From positions 95,870 through 159,869 of the forward strand of contig NZ_JSYG01000037.1 in assembly GCF_000784735.1 (NCBI RefSeq): a DNA stretch of 64,000 nucleotides, read 5' to 3'. Positions 37,936-48,482 of this stretch are shown here, one piece after another. Below the pieces are notes generated by a model that saw only the letters and a program-made list of their open reading frames with translations, was not told the DNA's origin and did no database searches. This stretch comes from Dickeya undicola (lineage in GTDB: Bacteria > Pseudomonadota > Gammaproteobacteria > Enterobacterales > Enterobacteriaceae). Both the position numbers and the translations under genes were made by a program. Numbering within the stretch: position 1 is the stretch's first letter; every line of letters starts with the position of its first letter.

Positions 37936-39293
37936 GTTTGGTGTGCTTTAAGGCTTACGATATACGAGGTCGATTAGGTGATGAGTTAAATACGAATATT
38001 GCATATCGTATTGGGCGTGCATTTGGACAATATTTAAATGCTAAAACCGTTGTTGTCGGGGGCGATATTCGCTTAAGTAGCGAGGAATTAAAATCTGCTT
38101 TGGCTGATGGTTTGAGAGATGCCGGGGTCGATGTTATCGATCTTGGAGTAACTGGAACCGAAGAAATCTATTTTGCTGCTTTTCATTTGGATGTGGATGG
38201 AGCTATTGAGGTTACAGCCAGCCATAACCCAATGGATTATAATGGTATGAAACTGGTAGGGCGTGGAGCCAAGCCAATCAGTGGTGATTCGGGGTTAAAC
38301 GATATCCGTGACCTTGCTGAACGAGAACAGTTTAATGCTATCACTTGTAAAGGTAATTATACTAAGCGTTCTTTGCTGAATGAATATGTTGATCATCTCA
38401 TATCTTATATTGATGTGAGAAAATTGATGCCACTAAAATTAGTAGTCAATGCAGGTAATGGTGCTGCTGGGCATGTTATTGATGAAATCGAAAAAAGATT
38501 TCAACAGTATCAAGTCCCAGTAGAATTTATAAAGATACACCACGAACCTGATGGTCATTTCCCTAATGGTATTCCTAACCCGTTATTACCTGAAAATCGC
38601 TCTGCGACGTCAGATGCTGTGAAATTACATCAGGCAGATATGGGGATTGCATGGGACGGTGATTTTGATCGCTGTTTCTTGTTCGATGAAAACGGGGAGT
38701 TTATTGAAGGATACTACATCGTTGGCCTTCTAGCCGAAGCTTTTCTTGCTAAAAATCCTGGTGCCAAGATTATCCATGATCCCCGTCTGACGTGGAATAC
38801 AGTTGATGTGGTCAGCAAGGCTGGTGGCGTTCCTGTCCAGAGCAAGACGGGCCATGCTTTTATCAAAGAGCGTATGAGAGCGGAAAACGCTATCTATGGT
38901 GGGGAAATGAGTGCTCACCATTATTTCCGTGACTTTGCTTATTGCGACAGTGGTATGATCCCTTGGTTATTGGTAGCAGAATTACTGTCATCCAGTGGAA
39001 TAACGTTATCTGAAATGATTGGTGCTCGCGTTAAAGCTTATCCGTGCAGTGGTGAAATTAATTATAAAGTTAATAATGCTAAAGAGATTATTGCCAGCAT
39101 TGAAAGTACTTTTAAATTAGACGCCATTAATATTGATCGTACTGATGGATTGAGTATGGATATGTCAGAGTGGCGTCTGAATGTTCGAACATCAAATACT
39201 GAACCACTTCTTCGCTTAAATGTTGAAACACGGGCTTTGACTGATTTAGTCTGGCAGAAAGTAGCGGAAGTCGAGAAAATAATCAAAAGTTAG
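37932..39293 (+). CDS. manB: Phosphomannomutase
   Basis: The 453-residue alpha-D-phosphohexomutase converts mannose-6-phosphate to mannose-1-phosphate for ManC. The phosphoserine is S97 in [14 protein letters not shown], the Mg site is WDGDFDRCF, the sugar-binding loop [20 protein letters not shown], and the phosphate loop [12 protein letters not shown] near the C-terminus. It overlaps manC by 4 bases. A 277-base AT-rich gap follows before the next gene. Confidence 0.93.
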   Translation: MSLVCFKAYDIRGRLGDELNTNIAYRIGRAFGQYLNAKTVVVGGDIRLSSEELKSALADGLRDAGVDVIDLGVTGTEEIYFAAFHLDVDGAIEVTASHNPMDYNGMKLVGRGAKPISGDSGLNDIRDLAEREQFNAITCKGNYTKRSLLNEYVDHLISYIDVRKLMPLKLVVNAGNGAAGHVIDEIEKRFQQYQVPVEFIKIHHEPDGHFPNGIPNPLLPENRSATSDAVKLHQADMGIAWDGDFDRCFLFDENGEFIEGYYIVGLLAEAFLAKNPGAKIIHDPRLTWNTVDVVSKAGGVPVQSKTGHAFIKERMRAENAIYGGEMSAHHYFRDFAYCDSGMIPWLLVAELLSSSGITLSEMIGARVKAYPCSGEINYKVNNAKEIIASIESTFKLDAINIDRTDGLSMDMSEWRLNVRTSNTEPLLRLNVETRALTDLVWQKVAEVEKIIKS

Positions 39294-39570
39294 TAGAGTA
39301 TCAAGGTTGTTATAGTGTGATTCTGGCATCATTTGGTTAGTGCATGATGATGCCAGTTAATGTGTTTTTGTATATGTAAGATACATAGTTCTATTTTTTG
39401 ATTTTTCTATATTTGTTTTCTTATAAAGAATAGGTTGTGTTTCTGTGAACGATATTCAATGTTAGTGTTGTTTGTGTTTTATTCAGAATTATATCGTTAT
39501 CTTAAATATTAACATTGAGAAATATTTTTTATAAAATCTACTCATTACATTTAATCGACAAGCTGAAAGT

Positions 39571-40137
39571 ATGCATCCTGAGAAAATGAATAGAAAAGAA
39601 CTTTCTACCATTCATAGTTTTGAAGAACAGTCTCTGCAGTTAAGAGAAAGTATAGAAATGAATATCATTTATAAACAAAAAATTGATATTTATTATGAGC
39701 AGTTAAGTGAATTGCAGGATGAGAATAAAAAGATTCTTCTCAGATTAGAACAGTGTGAACAGCACTTATACGCAATTACACATAGCCGATCATGGAAAAT
39801 AACTGCTCCTATGCGTACGGTAGGTCGTCATATTAAAAAATTACTTCTCATTACTTTAATTCGGAAATTGATAAAAAAGGTATTGAAATACAGTATTTCA
39901 TTTATATCAAAACGACCTTTTTTGAAGCGAATAGCTATTAATTTTTTGAATAAATTTCCAGGTATTAAAAGCCGAATTAGAAGTATTGCAGTTAATTCTA
40001 TTCATCAAGATAATAGAGATTATTATTTCCCAATAAATAATTTTGATAATGTAGATTTTTCATTATTAAGTCCATTTGCGTTAAAAATTTATTATAAGAT
40101 GAAAGAGAATATAAAAAACAAGGAAAACTCCCGATGA
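39571..40137 (+). CDS. Coiled-coil protein with SWKxT motif, probable polysaccharide-assembly scaffold
   Basis: The 188-residue protein is not recognised as an enzyme. An N-terminal coiled coil (about residues 15-70, rich in Glu/Gln/Leu) leads into AITHSRSWKITAPMRTVGRHI and then a very basic, amphipathic segment (KKLLLITLIRKLIKKVLKY, about 88-106) likely to lie on the membrane. The same (S)SSWK(V/I)T plus basic helix ends the FkbM methyltransferase at 47466-48482. It overlaps the next gene, the WbdA-like polymerase, by 4 bases. By analogy with the coiled-coil ruler part of E. coli O9a WbdD it may hold the polymerase at the membrane; this is inference. Confidence 0.55.
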   Translation: MHPEKMNRKELSTIHSFEEQSLQLRESIEMNIIYKQKIDIYYEQLSELQDENKKILLRLEQCEQHLYAITHSRSWKITAPMRTVGRHIKKLLLITLIRKLIKKVLKYSISFISKRPFLKRIAINFLNKFPGIKSRIRSIAVNSIHQDNRDYYFPINNFDNVDFSLLSPFALKIYYKMKENIKNKENSR

Positions 40138-42677
40138 GAATCATTATAGATATGCAAGGAGCTCAGACTCCTTTCTCTGCTCATCGCGGGGTTGGGCGTT
40201 ATACTCTTGATCTTATAAAAGCGGTTATTAATAATTCGAAAGGACATGAGGTTTTTCTTGCTCTCAACGGAGCCTTTCCTGAATCTATCAGAAAAATAAG
40301 AGATTACTTCAACGATATATTACCACAATCAAATATTGTTGTTTGGCAACAGTATTTATATTTCGCTGGGCAGCAACGTGATAGTTATGTAAAAATGAGT
40401 GCAGCGGAGATATTGCGTGAAGCTTTTTTGAATTCATTTTCCCCAGATGTTATTTTTTCTACCAATTTACAGGAAGGCTTTTTTGACCCAGCTCCTACAT
40501 CTGTACGAAAATACTATGCTAATAATGTGGTATATGTAACAACTTTACATGATGTTATTCCTTTATCCCAGCCGGATACCTATCTTAATGATGTGGTAAC
40601 AAAAGCTTGGTATCAGGAGAAAATTGATGCAGCTATTAATTCTGATGCCATTATTACAGTTTCAAATCATTCGAAAAATGAGATATTAAAATATTGTAAT
40701 GTTGGGTCTGAAAAAATTTATTCCATTCATAATGCAGTAGATAAAGTTAAGTTTAAACCTGTAGCTTTATCTGAAGATGAAAAAGCTAGTATCTTGGCTG
40801 GAATAGGAATAATAAAACCATTTATTCTTTATTCTGGTGGCAGTGATGCACATAAAAATCTAGGTGGGCTATATAAGGCTTTTTCTTTACTTCCTGATGA
40901 AATAAGAGAAAACTATCAGCTAGTAATGGTAGGTAAAGAATTAGGGAATGATCAGCTAATACACCGTGCAACATTAGCAAAACTGGGTATTAATGAAAAT
41001 GTAGTATTTACTGGTTTTATTAGTGATGATGTTCTGATATCCCTTTATAATTTATGTTATCTTTTTGTTTTTCCTTCTTATAGAGAAGGCTTTGGATTAC
41101 CGGTACTTGAAGCTATGTCTTGTGGGGCCGCTGTTCTAAGCTCAGGTACATCCAGTATTATAGAGATTAATAATCTCAATGGAGCCTACTTCGATCCTTA
41201 CGATATCGATGATATAGCTGAAAAAATTAAATCTGCTATTATTGATAATGATTTCTATTCCAGATTAAAAAGATACGCTGTTGAGCAATCAGGTAATTTT
41301 TCTTGGGATGCAAGTGCTTGTGCGCTATTAGCGATTATGCAGAATTTAGTAAGCCAGCGTGATTGCTATTCTCTTTGTACCGAGTCCTGTTCTGAGGGCA
41401 AAGTCGATGAGATTATTAGTAAGATAAGCTCCTTAAAAGACATTGATGCATTAAGTTACTCAACCTTGGCCTGTATTTCACAATCAGTTGCCGAGACCTA
41501 TCCAGCTATCGAAAATAGAAAAAGTCGACTCTATCTAGATGTTAGTGCTGTTATGGTAAATGGTGACCGAACAGGGATTCAGCGTGTAGTAAGGGCTATT
41601 TCTTTTGAGTTGGTTCGCAGTAAGCTAGAACAATTAGATGTTTATCCTATATATAAAAAACCAGAAGATAATTCTTTTAAAATAGCCAAAGAGCTTTTAG
41701 ATGAAATTATGGGAGAGCAGTTTGACTCGTCCATGCTCATTGATATTGATTTTATCTTCGGAGATACTCTATTATTCTTAGACTTACATCCATCGCTTGC
41801 GATCTCACATGAGCTGAGAACCGATTACTTAATTAGTAAAGGTGTCAATGTTTATCATGTAGTATATGATCTTTTGCCATTAAATTTCCCCCAATATTTT
41901 TGGCCAGAGTTATGCCAAGAGTTCAAAACCTGGTTCGAGTCTATCTTAAAATCACAGGGGGTTTTGTGTATTTCAAAGGCTGTTGCGAATCAGGTTAATC
42001 ACTATATTGAAAAAAATGATATAAAAATTAGAGAAAATTTTATCGTAGGCTCGTTTCACCTTGGTGCCAATATGGAGTCTTCTTTGCCAACCAAAGGTAT
42101 ATCCCATGCTGAGAAAGAGATGATATCTCATCTAAAACGGAATCCTACTTTTTTAATGGTTGGTACTATAGAGCCGAGAAAGCAACAAAAGCAAATCCTG
42201 GATGTGTTCAATATATTATGGTCACAAAAATTAAATATTAATCTTGTTTTTGTTGGAAAGAAAGGATGGGGCGTTGATAACCTTATTTCTCAGATTTCAA
42301 CGCATCCAAAATTAAATAAGCAATTTTATTGGTGTAATGGTATTTCTGATGAATGCCTGGAGTCTTTGTATTCAATTTCCTCTGGATTAATTATAGCCAG
42401 CGAAGATGAAGGCTTTGGCTTGCCATTAATCGAGGCTGCTCAACATGGAATTCCTATTATTGCCAGAGATATTCCTGTTTTTCGTGAGATTGCTGATGAC
42501 CATGCTTATTATTTTTCCGGTAAATCAGTGTCAGATATCGCTAAAGAATTCACTGAATGGTTAGCACTCTTTGAAATGAACGAACACCCCAAATCAATTG
42601 CTATGCCCTGGCTGACATGGAAGCAAAGTGCGCAGCAACTTTTGGTTTCATTAGGTATTAATGCTGAGCTAAATTGA
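40134..42677 (+). CDS. WbdA-like tandem GT4 glycosyltransferase (chain polymerase)
   Basis: At 847 residues it has two GT-B, GT4-type domains in tandem. Each carries the EX7E motif: E318...E326 in YREGFGLPVLEAMSCG and E759...E767 in DEGFGLPLIEAAQHG. Domain 1 begins MRIIIDMQGAQTPFSAHRGVGRYT; domain 2 begins near residue 465 with RLYLDVSAVMVNGDRTGIQR. Length and layout match WbdA, the O9a mannan polymerase. Here it more likely polymerises GDP-mannose-derived residues (mannose, rhamnose or another 6-deoxyhexose), as gmd and rmd follow. It overlaps the coiled-coil gene by 4 bases. Confidence 0.8.
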   Translation: MRIIIDMQGAQTPFSAHRGVGRYTLDLIKAVINNSKGHEVFLALNGAFPESIRKIRDYFNDILPQSNIVVWQQYLYFAGQQRDSYVKMSAAEILREAFLNSFSPDVIFSTNLQEGFFDPAPTSVRKYYANNVVYVTTLHDVIPLSQPDTYLNDVVTKAWYQEKIDAAINSDAIITVSNHSKNEILKYCNVGSEKIYSIHNAVDKVKFKPVALSEDEKASILAGIGIIKPFILYSGGSDAHKNLGGLYKAFSLLPDEIRENYQLVMVGKELGNDQLIHRATLAKLGINENVVFTGFISDDVLISLYNLCYLFVFPSYREGFGLPVLEAMSCGAAVLSSGTSSIIEINNLNGAYFDPYDIDDIAEKIKSAIIDNDFYSRLKRYAVEQSGNFSWDASACALLAIMQNLVSQRDCYSLCTESCSEGKVDEIISKISSLKDIDALSYSTLACISQSVAETYPAIENRKSRLYLDVSAVMVNGDRTGIQRVVRAISFELVRSKLEQLDVYPIYKKPEDNSFKIAKELLDEIMGEQFDSSMLIDIDFIFGDTLLFLDLHPSLAISHELRTDYLISKGVNVYHVVYDLLPLNFPQYFWPELCQEFKTWFESILKSQGVLCISKAVANQVNHYIEKNDIKIRENFIVGSFHLGANMESSLPTKGISHAEKEMISHLKRNPTFLMVGTIEPRKQQKQILDVFNILWSQKLNINLVFVGKKGWGVDNLISQISTHPKLNKQFYWCNGISDECLESLYSISSGLIIASEDEGFGLPLIEAAQHGIPIIARDIPVFREIADDHAYYFSGKSVSDIAKEFTEWLALFEMNEHPKSIAMPWLTWKQSAQQLLVSLGINAELN

Positions 42678-44037
<1,360 letters not shown>

Positions 44038-44038
<1 letters not shown>

Positions 44039-44931
44039 TGACAGAAAAACGTGTCTTGATAACTGGAATTCAGGGCTTCACTGGCCGCTATATGGCGGCC
44101 GAAATGTCTGCATCTGGGTACCGGGTCATGGGATTAGGAAGCCAGCTGTCGCCTATATTAGATGTTTATCAGGCTGATTTGACTGATCAGGCTGCACTTA
44201 AATATGCGATTGAGCAGATTCAACCTCATGTTGTTATTCATTTAGCTGCATTAGCATTCGTTGGTCATGGCAATCCAAATGATTTTTATCAGGTAAACGT
44301 TATAGGTACTCGCAATTTGCTCGAATGTCTAGCGCAGTTGCGCCAATCGCCAGAAGCTATACTGATTGCCAGCAGTGCTAATATTTATGGTAATAGATCC
44401 GAAGGTGCTTTATCTGAAAGTAGTTTGCCAGACCCTGCAAACGATTATGCGGTTAGTAAGCTATCTATGGAGTTTATGGCTCGGCTGTGGATGGATCGGT
44501 TACCAATTATTATTACCCGTCCTTTTAATTACACAGGGATCGGCCAGGCAGAAAGCTTTCTCCTGCCAAAAATTGTAGCTCATTTCCAACATAAAGCTGA
44601 TGTCATCGAATTGGGTAATTTGGATGTATGGCGTGATTTCAGTGATGTTCGATCCTTAGTTCAAGCATACAGGAGGCTTATTGAAGTAAAAGCCTTCAAG
44701 CGAGTTGTGAATGTATGCTCTGGCGAGAGTTATAGTCTACGTGAAGTTGTTACTCTTTGTGAATCTATTTCTGGGCATAAGACAAAAATACAAACTAATC
44801 CAGAGTTTGTCCGGAGCAATGAAGTCAGAACACTGTGTGGTGATGCCAGCCTGTTACGTTCATTAATTGGTGAGTGGCAACCTCCAAAACTTGAAGAAAC
44901 TCTCCGCTGGATGTTGGGATCATTGATGTGA
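44038..44931 (+). CDS. rmd: GDP-6-deoxy-4-keto-mannose reductase, probable GDP-D-rhamnose synthase
   Basis: The 297-residue extended SDR has GIQGFTGRYM for NADPH binding, a catalytic Ser in IASSANIYGN and Tyr/Lys in DYAVSKLSMEF, then RPFNYTGIGQAESFLLPK, typical of RmlD/Rmd-type 4-reductases. Directly downstream of gmd it is best read as Rmd, giving GDP-D-rhamnose as in the Pseudomonas common-antigen pathway. A different 4-epimeric product (GDP-6-deoxy-talose type) cannot be excluded from sequence. It overlaps the next gene by 4 bases. Confidence 0.78.
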
Positions 44932-46070
44932 AGGTAATACTATCCGTAGATGTAATTAGATTTCCTTTAACGGGAATCGGCCGTTATACATGGGAGTTAG
45001 CATCTGCTTTAATGCAAATGCCACAGATTCTTGAACTGAAACTTTTTTCTGGCAAGAATTTCATTCCGACTCTTCCAGCCATTCAAGAAAGTGCGGGCTT
45101 TAAACATGGACTTAAGCAATTAGTGCAAGGAAACTATATTGCAACAGAAGCTTATCGGCTTCTAATGCCCTTGTTGAAAAAAAGAGCGCTTAAAGGGAGT
45201 GATGACTATTTATATCATGGTCCTAATTTTTTTCTTCCACCATTTCCCGGAAGAAAAATTGCGACTTTTCATGATTTGTCACCATTTACGTGGCCACATT
45301 GCAATACACCACAACGTATTCGTTTTACACAAAAAGAATTACTCAAAACGATTTCGTCTGCTGACGCATTGATTACTGACTCTGAATATGTGCGTCAAGA
45401 AATTTCAGATTATTTTGGCTGGCCGGTTGAACGCATTTATACTGTACCTTTAGCATGCTCCACTGATTTTCATCCGCGTACTTCAGATGAGTGCAAAAAT
45501 GTATTATCGCAATATCGATTGACATATCGTCAGTACTCTTTATATGTCGGTACAATTGAACCCCGTAAGAATCTAATTGCATTATTGGATGCCTATTCCA
45601 GGCTTCCTCTAGACTATAGACTAAGAATTCCTTTGATTCTAACTGGGTACAAAGGGTGGCAGAATGAACCTATCATGCATCGAATTGAAGCGGCGCAAAG
45701 AGAGGGATGGGTTCGTTATCTTGGCTATTTGCCGATTCAGGTTTTACCTATTCTGTTTTCTGGCGCAAGGGCATTTTGTTTCCCTTCGCTATATGAAGGG
45801 TTTGGCTTACCTGTGCTTGAGGCTATGGCATCGGGGATTCCAGTTGTTTGTTCTGACTCATCATGCTTGCCTGAGGTAATCGGAGATGCAGGGCTCATGT
45901 GTAAACCAGATGATATTGAACAAATGACGTATTTGCTTACCAAGGCTATCGATGATGATTCCTGGAGAGAGAATATTATTAGTAAGGGTGTGCAACGTGC
46001 CAGGGAATTTTCTTGGCAGAAGTGTGCTGAGCAAACAATTAAAGTTTATCAAAAAGTTATTAATAACTAA
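44928..46070 (+). CDS. GT4 glycosyltransferase, WbpY-like
   Basis: The 380-residue GT-B enzyme begins MKVILSVDVIRFPLTGIGRYTWELA and has the EX7E pair E290...E298 in YEGFGLPVLEAMASG, with the GTIEPRKNL motif near residue 205. It resembles WbpX/WbpY rhamnosyl- or mannosyltransferases of ABC-dependent common-antigen clusters. GTG start at 44928, overlapping rmd (GTGA); the stop overlaps the next gene (TAATG). It probably adds an early or repeat-unit GDP-sugar on the cytoplasmic face. Confidence 0.82.
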   Translation: MKVILSVDVIRFPLTGIGRYTWELASALMQMPQILELKLFSGKNFIPTLPAIQESAGFKHGLKQLVQGNYIATEAYRLLMPLLKKRALKGSDDYLYHGPNFFLPPFPGRKIATFHDLSPFTWPHCNTPQRIRFTQKELLKTISSADALITDSEYVRQEISDYFGWPVERIYTVPLACSTDFHPRTSDECKNVLSQYRLTYRQYSLYVGTIEPRKNLIALLDAYSRLPLDYRLRIPLILTGYKGWQNEPIMHRIEAAQREGWVRYLGYLPIQVLPILFSGARAFCFPSLYEGFGLPVLEAMASGIPVVCSDSSCLPEVIGDAGLMCKPDDIEQMTYLLTKAIDDDSWRENIISKGVQRAREFSWQKCAEQTIKVYQKVINN

Positions 46071-47188
46071 TGAGAATTCTACACTTTACTAAAACATATT
46101 ATCCGGTAGCTTACGGAGGTGTTCAGCAGGTCATTTATCAGATTGCTGAAGGCTCAATTCAGCGAGGGGCCTCTGTGGATGTGCTTTCTCTCAGCCCGGA
46201 TGGTTCCTCAAAAGATGGTGTTATCGGACATCATCATGTTCATACTTCAAAACAAGACCTGTATATTGCTTCGACAGGTTTTTCTTTGTCGGCAATTCGT
46301 GACTTCAGACGACTTGCTGAAAAAGCTGATATTGTACATTATCATTTCCCATGGCCGTACATGGATTTATTACACTTATTGACTCAGCCTAATAAACCAA
46401 CAGTGGTAAGTTATCACTCAGATATTGTAAAACAAAAATATCTATTATATTTCTATAAGCCTCTGATGCGATATTTTCTAGATCATGTCGATTCCGTTGT
46501 AGCTTCCTCGCCTAATTATGTGCGTACTAGCCCGGTTCTGCAATCACTGAAAAAGCCCCCAGAGGTTATACCGTTTGGTATCGACCCTAGTTCTTACCCT
46601 CGAGCATCGTCGGTTCAGATTAATAAATGGCGTGCCCGATTCCCTGAACGCTTCTTTCTATTTGTCGGTTTTCTTCGTTACTATAAGGGTCTGTCTTATC
46701 TATTAGATGCACTGGCGGGGATAGATTATCCCCTCGTGATTGTCGGAGAAGGGCCTTATGAATTAGAGTTGAAGTCTCAGGCAGTAAAGCTTGGGTTAAA
46801 AAATATCCATTTTTTGGGTGCAGTGACGGATGAAGATAAAAGGACTTTATTTGAGCTCTGTTATAGTGTTGTTTTCCCGTCTCATCTGCGTTCTGAAGCA
46901 TATGGGATGACACTGCTTGAAGCTGCAATGTATGGTAAACCGATGGTCTCATGTGATATTGGGACTGGAACTACTTATATTAATCAGCACGGAGTGACAG
47001 GGCTTGCGGTTGCCCCTGCCAACTCACAGCATTTAAGCAACGCTTTGCAGTATCTATGGTCTCATGTGGATGTCGCCATGAACATGGGTGAGCAGGCACG
47101 TATACGATTTCTTGAGCATTTTACTGCCGAAAAAATGATAGATAGTTATATGGAATTATATGAGAATTTGATTAAAAAAAGAAACTAG
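46070..47188 (+). CDS. GT4 glycosyltransferase, WbpZ/WbdC-like
   Basis: This 372-residue GT4 enzyme begins MRILHFTKTYYPVAYGGVQQVI, like WbpZ and WbdC, which add the first mannose or rhamnose to the lipid-linked primer. The EX7E motif is E276...E284 in RSEAYGMTLLEAAMYG. Substrate and position in the chain are inferred from similarity and context. It overlaps the previous gene by one base; a 277-base AT-rich gap follows. Confidence 0.82.
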   Translation: MRILHFTKTYYPVAYGGVQQVIYQIAEGSIQRGASVDVLSLSPDGSSKDGVIGHHHVHTSKQDLYIASTGFSLSAIRDFRRLAEKADIVHYHFPWPYMDLLHLLTQPNKPTVVSYHSDIVKQKYLLYFYKPLMRYFLDHVDSVVASSPNYVRTSPVLQSLKKPPEVIPFGIDPSSYPRASSVQINKWRARFPERFFLFVGFLRYYKGLSYLLDALAGIDYPLVIVGEGPYELELKSQAVKLGLKNIHFLGAVTDEDKRTLFELCYSVVFPSHLRSEAYGMTLLEAAMYGKPMVSCDIGTGTTYINQHGVTGLAVAPANSQHLSNALQYLWSHVDVAMNMGEQARIRFLEHFTAEKMIDSYMELYENLIKKRN

Positions 47189-47465
47189 GGATATCTTTTA
47201 TAGAATTAGTAGTTGTAGCTTTTATATTTTATAAATTTTCAGATATTAATTGGTGTTGTTTTCTTGTTATTTTTATTGCTAATAAGTTATTGTTTAGGAG
47301 TCTATATTACTCACCAGAAAATGGTTTAGTCGTTGATCTCTAAGTATAGGATACGCTGTCATCTTGATAGTATTGTTTGTTAGATAGCGCTTTCAGTCCT
47401 TAGGGTATGGATTATTTTCTAAATACTAACTTGTAGTAGAGCCTAACCTTATGATGGAGAGTACG

Positions 47466-48482
47466 ATGAAATTTGTCTCGTATGCTCAGAACTTTGAAGA
47501 TGTAATCCTATGGCGAGCGCTGAATGCATTTGGGCCTGGTTTTTATATTGATGTAGGTGCTTGTGATCCACTTTATGATTCAGTGACAAAGTCATTTTAT
47601 GATCGTGGATGGTATGGCATTAATATTGAGCCAATAAAGAGTGCTTATGAATTAGTAAAATCGCAACGAAGCCGTGATATCAATCTAAATATAGCCATTG
47701 ATAGCTATAATGGAAATGCTAGTTTATATTCTGTAGATGGTGGGAATGGCTTGTCTACTACTATCGATGAAATAGCTGAAAAATATCGTAGAGAAGGTAA
47801 AGACGTATTATCTGTTCAGATAAATGTCAGGACATTAGCTGATATATGCGAAGAGTTTGTTTCACACGATATTCATTTTCTGAAGATTGATGTTGAGGGG
47901 AATGAGCGAAATGTTTTACTTGGGGCTGATTTTAAAAAATATCGCCCCTGGATCCTTGTTATTGAATCTACCTTACCGAACACTAATATTCCTAATCACT
48001 CTAGTTGGGAAAGTATTGTTATTGACTCTGGTTATAAGTTTGTTTATTTTGATGGGCTTAACCGATATTATGTTTCTAATGAGAAGTTGCCTCTGTTAGA
48101 GTCATATTTTTCTGTACCGCCTAATTGGTTTGATAATTTTGAGAAATGGGATAAGATGAAGCTGGATGAAGAAAATAAAAAATTAAATTCAGTTCTTTAT
48201 AAAAAAGATCAAGAAATTGATAGTTGTTATCAAGAGCTTTTCGAAAGCTCTCGTTGTATAGGCTCGCTTCAAAAAGAGAGAAATAACGCATATATTCGAA
48301 TTCATCAGTTGGATCGTGAAATTGAACGGCTTAACGAAATTATAAAAAATAATAATAATGAGATTACACGATTAAATGAAAGCAATGCCATGTTGAATGG
48401 AAATGTTGCTGCTTTTATCAATAGCAGCTCATGGAAAGTTACTTGGTTTTTTCGTATAATTAAAAAGTGGATTTATAAATGA
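47466..48482 (+). CDS. FkbM-family methyltransferase with coiled-coil tail
   Basis: The 338-residue protein has an FkbM methyltransferase domain (about 1-215): SYAQNFEDVILWRAL, the SAM loop FYIDVGACDPLYDSVTK, INIEPIKSAYEL and HFLKIDVEGNERNVL. A coiled coil follows (about 235-315) and then INSSSWKVTWFFRIIKKW. This order (methyltransferase, coiled coil, membrane-seeking end) recalls chain terminators such as WbdD, so it may O-methylate the chain end. ATG 47466 has GGAG 6 bases upstream and is preferred over 47451. It overlaps the next gene by 4 bases. Confidence 0.78.
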   Translation: MKFVSYAQNFEDVILWRALNAFGPGFYIDVGACDPLYDSVTKSFYDRGWYGINIEPIKSAYELVKSQRSRDINLNIAIDSYNGNASLYSVDGGNGLSTTIDEIAEKYRREGKDVLSVQINVRTLADICEEFVSHDIHFLKIDVEGNERNVLLGADFKKYRPWILVIESTLPNTNIPNHSSWESIVIDSGYKFVYFDGLNRYYVSNEKLPLLESYFSVPPNWFDNFEKWDKMKLDEENKKLNSVLYKKDQEIDSCYQELFESSRCIGSLQKERNNAYIRIHQLDREIERLNEIIKNNNNEITRLNESNAMLNGNVAAFINSSSWKVTWFFRIIKKWIYK